Assembly: GCF_003957295.1 (NCBI RefSeq)
Contig: NZ_RQPJ01000015.1
Location: forward strand, 1 to 64,000
Source: Arenibacter aquaticus
Lineage (GTDB): Bacteria; Bacteroidota; Bacteroidia; Flavobacteriales; Flavobacteriaceae
Reading direction: 5' to 3'
DNA: 64,000 nt
Shown: in pieces, positions 29,217 to 37,403 of the stretch
Layout: each line of letters begins with the position of its first letter
Position numbering within the stretch: position 1 is the stretch's first letter
Position numbers and translations under genes: made by a program
Notes under the pieces: generated by a model
What the model saw: only the letters and a program-made list of their open reading frames with translations
Told to the model about the DNA's origin: nothing
Databases searched by the model: none

Positions 29217-30614
29217 ATGAAATATCAATTAGTATCACATCATAAAAAAATACTTGCAGATACCATTACACCTGTAAGTGTATACCTTAAAATAAGGGAT
29301 CGTTTCCCCAACAGTATATTACTGGAAAGTAGTGACTACCATGCCAATGACAATAGTTTTTCCTATATCTGTTGCAACCCTATTGCTTCCATAAAGGTTG
29401 AGAATGAAACAGTGGTGCAACAATTCCCTGATGGCAGTACCGAAGAAATTGGTATTGACCAAGAAACGGACATTCCTGCCCTATTACATAATTTTAGTCA
29501 GAAATTTGAATCACAGGACAACAGTTTTAAGTTTATCAACAACGGTTTATTTGGCTATATGGCCTATGATGCCGTTAGGTATTTTGAAGACATAGATATC
29601 TCCAAAAAGGAAAATAGCATCGCTATACCAGATATCTATTATGCCGTGTATCAAAATATAGTGGCCATTAACCACTTTAAGAACGAGGCCTATCTTTTTG
29701 CCCATTGCTATGAGTCCGAAAACAATATCGGGGAGATTGAACAAATTTTAAATGCCAAAAATTTTGCCTCCTACAATTTTGCAAAGGATGGGACTCCCAT
29801 TTCAAATCTACAGGACGAAGAGTATAAGGAACAGGTAGAGTTGGCCAAAAAACACTGCAACAGGGGAGATGTATTTCAGCTTGTATTATCAAGAAGGTTT
29901 TCCCAGAATTTTAAAGGTGATGAATTTAATGTATACCGCGCTCTAAGATCGGTTAATCCATCGCCATATTTATTCTATTTTGACTATGGCGATTTCAAAA
30001 TATTTGGCAGTTCGCCGGAGGCCCAATTAATTGTGAAGGAAGGAAAGGCCGAGATTCATCCCATTGCAGGCACCTTTAAAAGGACGGGCAATGATGAGCA
30101 AGATGCAGAATTGGCAAAAAAACTAAAAATAGACGACAAGGAAAACAGTGAGCACGTGATGCTGGTAGATCTTGCAAGGAACGACCTAAGTAGAAACGGC
30201 ACCATGGTAGAGGTGGAAAACTACAGGGAGGTACAGTTTTTTTCACATGTAATACATCTGGTTTCCAAGGTAAGCGGATTAAAGAAAAAGGACATCCCAA
30301 CCATGAAAGTGGTTGCCGATACTTTTCCCGCAGGTACTTTAAGTGGAGCCCCAAAACATATGGCGATGCAGCTCATAGAAAAATACGAAAAAACAAGTAG
30401 GGGCTATTATGGTGGCGCCATAGGTTTTATGGATTTCAACGGAAACTTCAACCACGCCATCATGATCCGTACCTTTTTGAGCAAGAACCACCAGTTACAC
30501 TATCAGGCCGGTGCCGGTTTGGTATCTGCGTCCAGTCCGGAAAACGAACTGCAAGAAACCTATAATAAACTAGGGGCCTTGACCAAAGCGCTGGAAATAG
30601 CAGAATCCATTTAA
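29217..30614 (+). CDS. trpE: Anthranilate synthase component I
   Basis: TrpE makes anthranilate from chorismate with ammonia supplied by TrpG. The 465 residues contain the LLES motif (35-38) where Trp binds for feedback inhibition, and the chorismate-binding C-terminal half (EIHPIAGTFKRTG, DLARNDLSR, AGAGLVSASSPENE). Feedback inhibition and the attenuator upstream would thus act together. First structural gene of trpEGDCFBA. Confidence 0.97.
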   Translation: MKYQLVSHHKKILADTITPVSVYLKIRDRFPNSILLESSDYHANDNSFSYICCNPIASIKVENETVVQQFPDGSTEEIGIDQETDIPALLHNFSQKFESQDNSFKFINNGLFGYMAYDAVRYFEDIDISKKENSIAIPDIYYAVYQNIVAINHFKNEAYLFAHCYESENNIGEIEQILNAKNFASYNFAKDGTPISNLQDEEYKEQVELAKKHCNRGDVFQLVLSRRFSQNFKGDEFNVYRALRSVNPSPYLFYFDYGDFKIFGSSPEAQLIVKEGKAEIHPIAGTFKRTGNDEQDAELAKKLKIDDKENSEHVMLVDLARNDLSRNGTMVEVENYREVQFFSHVIHLVSKVSGLKKKDIPTMKVVADTFPAGTLSGAPKHMAMQLIEKYEKTSRGYYGGAIGFMDFNGNFNHAIMIRTFLSKNHQLHYQAGAGLVSASSPENELQETYNKLGALTKALEIAESI

Positions 30615-30642
30615 GACATTCAATATTTAGGACAATACCGAA

Positions 30643-31272
30643 ATGACAAAAAATACAGATAAAGGAACAAATAGCAATGCCCTAGCTGAAGAAAAAGGAG
30701 CTGGACAGGGACAATCTATTTTGGTAATAGACAATTACGATAGTTTTACTTATAACTTGGTGCATTATTTGGAAGACTTGGACAGCCAAGTTACCGTTAA
30801 AAGAAACGACCAACTACGCCTAGAGGAAATAGAAGGTTTTAATAAAATTGTACTCTCCCCAGGTCCCGGCATCCCCGATGAGGCCGGACTATTAAAAGAA
30901 ATCATCGCCATGTATGCCCCCACCAAAAGTATTTTTGGTGTTTGCCTAGGACAACAGGCCATTGCCGAAGTGTTCGGAGGCACCTTGGTCAACATAGACC
31001 AAGTTTACCACGGAATAGCGACCAAAATAGACATTATAAAGGAGGACACGCTGTTTCAGGGAATGCCCAAAACCATAGAGGTTGGCCGATACCATTCCTG
31101 GGTGGTAAATCCAGACCTTCCAGAAGTTTTGGAAGCAACGTCCTTGGACGGGAACGGACAGGTAATGTCTTTAAGACATAAGACCTATGACGTTTGTGCT
31201 GTACAATTTCATCCAGAATCGGTATTGACCCCTTATGGCAAGAAAATGTTGGAAAACTGGCTAAACAATTAA
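30643..31272 (+). CDS. trpG: Anthranilate synthase component II (glutamine amidotransferase)
   Basis: The amidotransferase partner of TrpE. The 209 residues carry the class I GATase triad: nucleophile Cys in FGVCLGQQA, His and Glu in VQFHPESV. A stretch of about 25 residues (KNTDKGTNSNALAEEKGAG) precedes the usual start ILVIDNYDSFTYNLV; it is low-complexity and may be a non-conserved extension. No fusion with TrpD. 28 bp after trpE. Confidence 0.96.
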   Translation: MTKNTDKGTNSNALAEEKGAGQGQSILVIDNYDSFTYNLVHYLEDLDSQVTVKRNDQLRLEEIEGFNKIVLSPGPGIPDEAGLLKEIIAMYAPTKSIFGVCLGQQAIAEVFGGTLVNIDQVYHGIATKIDIIKEDTLFQGMPKTIEVGRYHSWVVNPDLPEVLEATSLDGNGQVMSLRHKTYDVCAVQFHPESVLTPYGKKMLENWLNN

Positions 31273-31386
31273 AAACCAATACAAAAAAACTAAAAAAATA
31301 ATCTTGAACCATACGCAAAGAAAAAAATTGCCTAAAATAAAAGGATACCAGTACCCCACTCTAGTATCAAAACATCTAGTAAAAAA

Positions 31387-32379
31387 ATGAAAAATATTCT
31401 AAACAAACTGATCAATCACGATGTGCTTCCTAAAGAAGACGCCAAACAGGTATTGGTCAATATTGCCAAAGGAGATTATAACACCAGTCAGATAGCCGCC
31501 TTTCTAACGGTATATATGATGCGTAGCGTCACCATAGAGGAATTGGAAGGGTTCAGGGATGCCCTTTTAGACCTTTGCCTAGGGGTAGATCTGTCCCAAT
31601 ACAACCCTATAGACCTTTGTGGTACCGGCGGGGATGGCAAGGACACCTTTAATATCTCTACCTTGGCAAGTTTTGTAACAGCGGGCGCAGGCGTAAAAGT
31701 TACCAAGCACGGCAACTACGGGGTATCGTCCAAGTGTGGCAGTAGTAACGTAATGGAGTTTCTTGGCATTAAATTTAGTAATGATGCAGGGTTTCTGGAG
31801 AAATGTATAGACCAAGCCGGAATTTGTGTGCTACATGCCCCTTTATTTCATCCAGCCATGAAAAATGTAGCTCCAATCCGCAGGGAACTAGGGGTAAAAA
31901 CCTTTTTTAATATGTTGGGCCCCATGGTAAATCCGGCATTTCCAAAAAATCAAATGGTTGGGGTATTTAATTTAGAACTGGCTAGAATGTACGGATATCT
32001 GTATCAAAAGACGGATAAGAACTTTACAGTTTTACATGCCTTGGACGGATATGATGAAATTTCCTTGACCGGAGACACCAAAACCATCACCAACAGCTCC
32101 GAAGGTATGCTTAAACCATCCGATTTTGGCGTGGATACCGTACTGCAATCAGACATCGTAGGTGGTGATAGCATACAAGAATCGGCCCAGATATTTCTGA
32201 ACGTTTTGCAGGGTAAAGGTTCTACCCATCAGAATAATGTGGTATGTGCCAATGCCGGTATAGCTATCGCTACCGTGAAAGGGCTGAGTCCACGGGAAGG
32301 ATTTGAGGAGGCCAAGGCTTCCTTGCAGGGTGGTAAAGGGTTGGCGGCCCTAAAAAAACTACAGGCACTAAGTGAATAA
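31387..32379 (+). CDS. trpD: Anthranilate phosphoribosyltransferase
   Basis: Transfers phosphoribose from PRPP to anthranilate. The 330 residues contain the PRPP loop CGTGGDGKDTFNIST (from about residue 79) and the KHGNYGVSSKCGSSNVMEFLG block. A 114-bp gap without a recognisable signal precedes it. Confidence 0.97.
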   Translation: MKNILNKLINHDVLPKEDAKQVLVNIAKGDYNTSQIAAFLTVYMMRSVTIEELEGFRDALLDLCLGVDLSQYNPIDLCGTGGDGKDTFNISTLASFVTAGAGVKVTKHGNYGVSSKCGSSNVMEFLGIKFSNDAGFLEKCIDQAGICVLHAPLFHPAMKNVAPIRRELGVKTFFNMLGPMVNPAFPKNQMVGVFNLELARMYGYLYQKTDKNFTVLHALDGYDEISLTGDTKTITNSSEGMLKPSDFGVDTVLQSDIVGGDSIQESAQIFLNVLQGKGSTHQNNVVCANAGIAIATVKGLSPREGFEEAKASLQGGKGLAALKKLQALSE

Positions 32380-32394
32380 TAAAACAAATAAAAA

Positions 32395-32413
32395 ACGCCC
32401 TTTAATAGGGCTT
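32395..32413 (+). other. Small stem-loop between trpD and trpC
   Basis: GCCCT (32397-32401) and AGGGC (32407-32411) pair around TTAAT, followed by TTGTTTG, right before the trpC ATG at 32424. It is weak and may affect translation or act as a partial terminator, or be chance. Confidence 0.3.
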
Positions 32414-32423
32414 GTTTGTACAA

Positions 32424-33215
32424 ATGAATATACTGGACAGGATAGTAATAGATAAACGAAAGGAGGTCGATTTAAAAAAATCGATTATTCCCGCTTCACA
32501 ATTGGAAACTTCGGTCTTGTTTAACAGACCCACCATTTCTTTAGCGAATAGACTAAGGGAGAGCAGTTCTGGCATTATTGCCGAACACAAGCGTAGATCT
32601 CCTTCCAAAGCGGTCATTAACCAGAAGAACAGTGTTTCGGAGGTAGCAAAAGGGTATGAAAGTGCCGGGGCAGCGGGCATGTCGGTCTTGACAGATGGAA
32701 AATATTTTGGAGGCTCATTGGACGACCTTCTATTGGCAAGGGCCAGCGTACAAATGCCCTTGCTCCGCAAGGAGTTCATAATAGATGAGTATCAATTGTT
32801 GGAAGCCAAAGCATATGGCGCAGATGTTATTCTTTTAATTGCCGCCATATTAACCAAATCTGAAATAAAGGCCTTGTCAGAGTTTGCCAAAGGATTAAAT
32901 TTGGAAGTGCTATTGGAGGTCCACAATGAAGAAGAGCTTCGTAAAGCTATCATGCCCAGCTTGGATATGCTGGGAGTGAACAATAGAAATTTAAAATCTT
33001 TTGAGGTAAGTTTGGAGACCAGTAAGAATTTGTCCAAGTTAATTCCTAACGATTTTATAAAAGTTTCTGAGAGTGGTATTAGCTCTACCCAGGCTATAAA
33101 GGAATTAAGACCCTATGGTTATCAAGGCTTTTTAATAGGGGAAAATTTTATGAAAACAGAACATCCGGGGGAAAGCGCCCTACAATTTATAAATGAACTT
33201 GCCCCAAAACCATAG
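32424..33215 (+). CDS. trpC: Indole-3-glycerol phosphate synthase
   Basis: Ring closure of carboxyphenylamino-deoxyribulose phosphate to indole-glycerol phosphate. The barrel carries EHKRRSPSK with the catalytic Glu and Lys, LLRKEFIIDEYQ, LEVLLEVHNEEEL and GVNNRNL. I choose the ATG at 32424 (MNILDRIVIDKRKEV, 263 residues); an upstream TTG is unlikely. Not fused to trpF, unlike the E. coli protein. Confidence 0.96.
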   Translation: MNILDRIVIDKRKEVDLKKSIIPASQLETSVLFNRPTISLANRLRESSSGIIAEHKRRSPSKAVINQKNSVSEVAKGYESAGAAGMSVLTDGKYFGGSLDDLLLARASVQMPLLRKEFIIDEYQLLEAKAYGADVILLIAAILTKSEIKALSEFAKGLNLEVLLEVHNEEELRKAIMPSLDMLGVNNRNLKSFEVSLETSKNLSKLIPNDFIKVSESGISSTQAIKELRPYGYQGFLIGENFMKTEHPGESALQFINELAPKP

Positions 33216-33295
33216 GGAATATAATGTACCCTGTACCAAAAGTTCTAGTCACGTATCACAAAAGAGCCAATACCGGAACCTATAAATAATGAATT

Positions 33296-33994
33296 ATGAA
33301 CAGTAATGACGAAGATAGCCAAGAGCCACTGCCCATTCCTCCTAAAAAGAGCAGGGTTAAACTCAAGGTATGCGGAATGAAACTGAACACCTTTGAAGTG
33401 GCAGACCTAAATCCGGACTATCTGGGTTTTATTTTCTGGGAACCCTCCAAACGCTATTTTGAAGGGGATATCCCCAAGTTTTCCAAGGCCATAAACAAGG
33501 TAGGTGTTTTTGTAGACGCTCCTTTGCACCAAGTCCTGGAAAAAATAGACAGGCATGAGCTACAAGCAGTACAGTTGCATGGCCAGGAAACGCCTGAATT
33601 CTGTAATCAGTTGAGACTTTCCCGGTTAACAAGACCGGAAGGGGTCAGGTCTGCGGTTAAGATTATCAAGGTCTTCTCCATTAAGGACGATTTTGATTTT
33701 AGGAGCCTTATACCCTACGAAACGGTCTGTGATTACTATTTGTTTGACACCAAAGGTAAATTACCTGGCGGCAATGGCTATACCTTTAGCTGGGAAGTAC
33801 TAAAAGGCTACCCCTCCCAAAAGCCCTATTTTTTAAGTGGTGGCATAGGCTTGGATGAAGTAGCTAAAATAAAGGATTTTCTACAAAGACCAGAGTCCAA
33901 ATATTGTCACGCCATTGATGTGAACAGCAAATTTGAAAAAGAACCGGGGTTAAAGAAAGTAGATGAGTTAAAAGAGTTTATCAATAAAATATAA
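33296..33994 (+). CDS. trpF: Phosphoribosylanthranilate isomerase
   Basis: Amadori rearrangement of phosphoribosyl-anthranilate. The usual start KLKVCGMK with the catalytic Cys is preceded by about 22 polar residues (MNSNDEDSQEPLPIPPKKSR), so the protein is 232 residues, longer than typical 205-210. The catalytic Asp lies in DTKGKLPGGNG and the phosphate-binding end is AIDVNSKFEKEPG. The extension looks disordered. Confidence 0.95.
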   Translation: MNSNDEDSQEPLPIPPKKSRVKLKVCGMKLNTFEVADLNPDYLGFIFWEPSKRYFEGDIPKFSKAINKVGVFVDAPLHQVLEKIDRHELQAVQLHGQETPEFCNQLRLSRLTRPEGVRSAVKIIKVFSIKDDFDFRSLIPYETVCDYYLFDTKGKLPGGNGYTFSWEVLKGYPSQKPYFLSGGIGLDEVAKIKDFLQRPESKYCHAIDVNSKFEKEPGLKKVDELKEFINKI

Positions 33995-34004
33995 CAATGT
34001 TGCT

Positions 34005-34035
34005 GTTTTGAGAGTTGCTTTTGTAGGCTCAAAAC
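34005..34035 (+). other. Stem-loop between trpF and trpB
   Basis: GTTTTGAG (34005-34012) and CTCAAAAC (34028-34035) form a perfect 8-bp stem with a 15-nt loop. No T-run follows, so it is more likely an mRNA stability or processing element than a terminator. Confidence 0.35.
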
Positions 34036-34059
34036 AAAATACCATACAATGCTTTTAAA

Positions 34060-35241
34060 ATGAATTATAACGTAGACGACAAAGGATATTACGGGGAATT
34101 TGGAGGTGCTTTTATTCCAGAGATGCTCTACCCCAACGTAGAGAACCTAAGACAGCAATATCTAAAAATAATGGCCGAACCTTCTTTTAAAGAGGAGTTT
34201 GATCAATTATTAAAAGACTATGTTGGCAGGCCTTCTCCCTTATATTTTGCAAAACGGCTATCCCAAGAGTATAATACGAAGATATACCTAAAACGGGAAG
34301 ACCTCAATCATACAGGCGCCCACAAGGTTAATAATACCATTGGACAAATATTAATGGCCAAACGATTGGGCAAATCGCGTATTATAGCAGAAACCGGTGC
34401 CGGACAGCACGGTGTAGCTACCGCTACGGTTTGTGCCCTGATGGGTATGGAGTGCATTGTATATATGGGAGAAATAGATATTGCCAGACAGGCGCCGAAC
34501 GTTGCGCGTATGAAAATGCTTGGGGCAGAGGTGAGACCCGCATTATCTGGCAGCAAAACCCTAAAAGACGCTACCAATGAAGCCATAAGGGACTGGATCA
34601 ACAATCCGGTAGACACCCATTACATTATAGGCTCGGCAATAGGTCCCCACCCTTATCCAGATATGGTAACAAGATTCCAATCTGTTATTTCTGAGGAAAT
34701 AAAATGGCAGTTGAAGGAAAAGGAGGGCAAGGAAAATCCCGACTATGTAATAGCCTGTGTGGGTGGTGGCAGTAACGCTGCAGGCACCTATTATCATTTT
34801 TTACACGAAGAGGAAGTAGGCATTATTGCCGTGGAAGCCGCAGGAAAAGGTGTGGATAGTGGTGAAAGTGCTGCAACTTCCGTATTGGGAAAAATGGGGA
34901 TTATCCACGGATGTAAAACCCTATTGATGCAAACAGCGGACGGACAAATTACAGAACCCTATTCTATTTCGGCAGGATTGGACTACCCTGGCGTTGGCCC
35001 AATGCATGCCCATTTGTACAAAACTGGCAGGGCTGAGTTTATTCCGGTAACAGATGACCAAGCCATGCAGGCAGGAATGGTGCTATCCAAATTGGAAGGT
35101 ATTATTCCCGCTATTGAATCTTCCCATGCCTTCGCCGTTTTGGATACCAAAAAGTTTAAGCCGGAAGATGTAGTAGTCATTAATCTGTCTGGGCGTGGCG
35201 ATAAGGATTTAAACACCTATATAGAATATTTTAAGTTATAG
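34060..35241 (+). CDS. trpB: Tryptophan synthase beta chain
   Basis: Condenses indole with serine. The 393 residues contain the PLP-binding Lys89 in GAHKVNNTIGQ, the phosphate loop CVGGGSNA and the closing VINLSGRGDKD. A TrpB1-type length and the adjacent trpA indicate an alpha2beta2 complex with indole channelling. Confidence 0.98.
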   Translation: MNYNVDDKGYYGEFGGAFIPEMLYPNVENLRQQYLKIMAEPSFKEEFDQLLKDYVGRPSPLYFAKRLSQEYNTKIYLKREDLNHTGAHKVNNTIGQILMAKRLGKSRIIAETGAGQHGVATATVCALMGMECIVYMGEIDIARQAPNVARMKMLGAEVRPALSGSKTLKDATNEAIRDWINNPVDTHYIIGSAIGPHPYPDMVTRFQSVISEEIKWQLKEKEGKENPDYVIACVGGGSNAAGTYYHFLHEEEVGIIAVEAAGKGVDSGESAATSVLGKMGIIHGCKTLLMQTADGQITEPYSISAGLDYPGVGPMHAHLYKTGRAEFIPVTDDQAMQAGMVLSKLEGIIPAIESSHAFAVLDTKKFKPEDVVVINLSGRGDKDLNTYIEYFKL

Positions 35242-35288
35242 ACCTTTTTATTTACCAACCCCTTAAGGGATAGAATAATAAAAGTACA

Positions 35289-36056
35289 ATGAACAGAATA
35301 CATCAAAAACTACAGGAGAATAAAAAACTATTATCCATATACTTTACTGCCGGGTACCCCTCTTTGAACGATACGGCCAAAACCATTAAAGAGCTTGAGG
35401 AAAATGGTGTAGACATGATAGAAATTGGGCTGCCCTTTAGTGATCCTTTGGCTGACGGCCCTACTATCCAGGCCAGTTCTACCCAGGCACTTAAAAACGG
35501 AATGACCACAGAGTTATTATTCCAACAATTAGGGGATATACGTGAATTGGTTTCCATACCCCTAATAATAATGGGCTATTTTAACCCTATATTGCAGTTT
35601 GGCGTGGAGAAGTTTTGCCAAAAATGTCAAGAAGTAGGAGTTGACGGCCTTATCCTTCCAGATCTACCACTAGATGTCTACCAGGACCAGTATGAACCCA
35701 TACTGAAAAAATATGGACTTGTAAATATTTTTCTGATCACCCCACAGACCAGTGACGAACGGATACTACAAATTGATGCTGCTTCAGATGGTTTTATCTA
35801 CATGGTAAGTTCGGCGAGCGTTACAGGTTCCCAAGAAGGGTTTGGTAACCAGCAGGAAAACTACTTTAAGCGTATAGCCAACATGAATTTAAAAAACCCG
35901 CAGATCGTAGGTTTTGGTATAAGCAACGCCGAAACCTTTCAACAAGCCACCAAAACGGCAAAAGGCGCCATAATAGGCTCTGCCTTTATAAAGCATTTAA
36001 GCAAAAATGGAACGGATACCATTGGTGATTTTGTAAAGGGAATTCTTAAAAATTAA
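35289..36056 (+). CDS. trpA: Tryptophan synthase alpha chain
   Basis: Cleaves indole-glycerol phosphate and passes indole to TrpB. The 255 residues contain the signature MIEIGLPFSDPLADGP with the catalytic Glu, and YFTAGYP at the start. Last biosynthetic gene of the operon; only 2 bp precede the next ORF. Confidence 0.98.
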   Translation: MNRIHQKLQENKKLLSIYFTAGYPSLNDTAKTIKELEENGVDMIEIGLPFSDPLADGPTIQASSTQALKNGMTTELLFQQLGDIRELVSIPLIIMGYFNPILQFGVEKFCQKCQEVGVDGLILPDLPLDVYQDQYEPILKKYGLVNIFLITPQTSDERILQIDAASDGFIYMVSSASVTGSQEGFGNQQENYFKRIANMNLKNPQIVGFGISNAETFQQATKTAKGAIIGSAFIKHLSKNGTDTIGDFVKGILKN

Positions 36057-36058
36057 TA

Positions 36059-36274
36059 ATGGAACTCATTAATAACTGGAAGGTAGTACTGCTTCTCTGT
36101 CTCGCCTTGGGATTAGCCCCCTATTTCCCCGAACCCCATATTTTGGGCAAAATAAAATGGATATTGGGCGGTGCCACAGGAATGAAACCTATGGATTGGT
36201 TTGATGTAGTCCTGCATGGTTTTCCCTTTGTACTTTTAATTAGACTGGTACTAATAAGAATCTTGAATAAGTAA
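36059..36274 (+). CDS. Small membrane protein at the end of the trp operon
   Basis: A 71-residue protein with a hydrophobic N-terminal segment (VVLLLCLALGLAPYF, about 9-23) and a second at the C-terminus (GFPFVLLIRLVLIRIL, about 53-69), i.e. two likely membrane spans. The start lies 2 bp after the trpA stop, which argues for translation coupling with the operon. I recognise it as a conserved type of short flavobacterial protein but know no function; its place does not prove a role in tryptophan metabolism. Confidence 0.75.
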   Translation: MELINNWKVVLLLCLALGLAPYFPEPHILGKIKWILGGATGMKPMDWFDVVLHGFPFVLLIRLVLIRILNK

Positions 36275-36402
36275 TTATTGGAACTGACCACCAACCCAAA
36301 AAACTCCGCCTTAACATCCCATAACAAAGGTTTAATGGTTCTTTAACGGAATTTCTCCCTACTTTTTATTAGGTTATTTACGAACCTTAAAACTTAAATA
36401 TT

Positions 36403-36546
36403 ATGGGAATTATGAATGATAAGAGAAAGTTTAAAAGAAAAGTAGAACAGTCCAATCCAACTAATCCAAGTGGTAACACCAATATAGACAATAATACCTT
36501 TGATATTGACGAGGATACTATTAAGGATCAAAAAAACAAATATTGA
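36403..36546 (+). CDS. Hypothetical 47-residue polar protein
   Basis: An ORF starting MGIMNDKRKFKRKVEQSNP and ending NTFDIDEDTIKDQKNKY: a basic N-terminus and an acidic, Asn/Asp-rich C-terminus. Codon use resembles the neighbours. A TACTTTTT box (close to TAnnTTTG) lies about 45 bp upstream. A CTTCGG/CCGAAG hairpin lies just after the stop (about 36565-36581). No family recognised; plausible but unproven. Confidence 0.45.
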   Translation: MGIMNDKRKFKRKVEQSNPTNPSGNTNIDNNTFDIDEDTIKDQKNKY

Positions 36547-36595
36547 TCCAGGTACTTAGCGCTACTTCGGGAATACCGAAGCTTATTGAAAAGGG

Positions 36596-37315
36596 CTAGA
36601 AATATTTTTTATACTGCAGAACCCTGTAATCAATGGTATTGATTTCAGGGTTCTGCTTTTTCATTTTCTTGTAATCTTCCAAACTTCCTACAGCTCTATT
36701 GGCTGCCCCTGAAGGCGCCGTCAAGGAAACAGTTTTTATATTACGTTCTTCCAAGTAATAACCGGAATCTTGATTGCCTGGCCCATAGATTAAACCCGGA
36801 GATGGAAGTGTAAAGTAATGGACACGTGGAACCTGGCTATTAACCACTTTTAAGTTAAGATTAAATTGCCGTAGGTATTTTCTAAAGAGGTATTCGGGTC
36901 CATTTTTACTGTTTCCGCCAGTGAACAAAAGAGTGTCTATACTGGAATACTCGTATAGGTAGGCAAACATATTCCTCATAACAATATGTTCCAGACCCGG
37001 GTCCGAAGCATCAATCTTGGACCGCTGCGCACTTTTAACGATATCGCATATACCAATTCTTCGTTGTCTTAAGAAATCTGTCCGCTGTTTAATGGCTTTC
37101 TCTGTAGTCTCAAAGGATAAGTTTAATCCAAATATCCTATCTAAAATAGGCCATAATTGGCCATCCCTACTTCCGTAGCAAAAATCAACATCCCCATCCT
37201 TTAATTCGCCAGTAGTAAATCTGGGTGGCGGCAAGGTACCCACAATACACTTAGTGGCCTCCCTAAATAAAAAGGGTTCATAGGGATGAATATGATGGAA
37301 GACTGTTTGTGACAT
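36596..37315 (-). CDS. Uracil-DNA glycosylase family protein (mismatch-type)
   Basis: A 239-residue protein with UDG-superfamily landmarks: an early CIVGTLPPPRF in the place of the substrate-binding motif, YGSRDGQLWPILDRIF with KQRTDFLRQRRIGICDIV, and a late TLPSPGLIYGPG / LTAPSGAANRAVGS matching the DNA-intercalation loop. It probably removes uracil or mismatched bases from DNA. It lacks the GQDPYH of family 1 enzymes. Substrate is unknown. Confidence 0.75.
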   Translation of the reverse strand: MSQTVFHHIHPYEPFLFREATKCIVGTLPPPRFTTGELKDGDVDFCYGSRDGQLWPILDRIFGLNLSFETTEKAIKQRTDFLRQRRIGICDIVKSAQRSKIDASDPGLEHIVMRNMFAYLYEYSSIDTLLFTGGNSKNGPEYLFRKYLRQFNLNLKVVNSQVPRVHYFTLPSPGLIYGPGNQDSGYYLEERNIKTVSLTAPSGAANRAVGSLEDYKKMKKQNPEINTIDYRVLQYKKYF

Positions 37316-37403
37316 TCGGATACAACAATAAGTCAGAGTGCTTTTACCAACACCTCCTCCATTTTACCAATAAAACGATACATTTAAAAAAGCTACAAAG
37401 AAC

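Noticed and set aside
32460-32468. AAAGGAGGT resembling a perfect Shine-Dalgarno
   Set aside because: It lies inside trpC coding sequence (RKEVD) with no start codon at the right distance.
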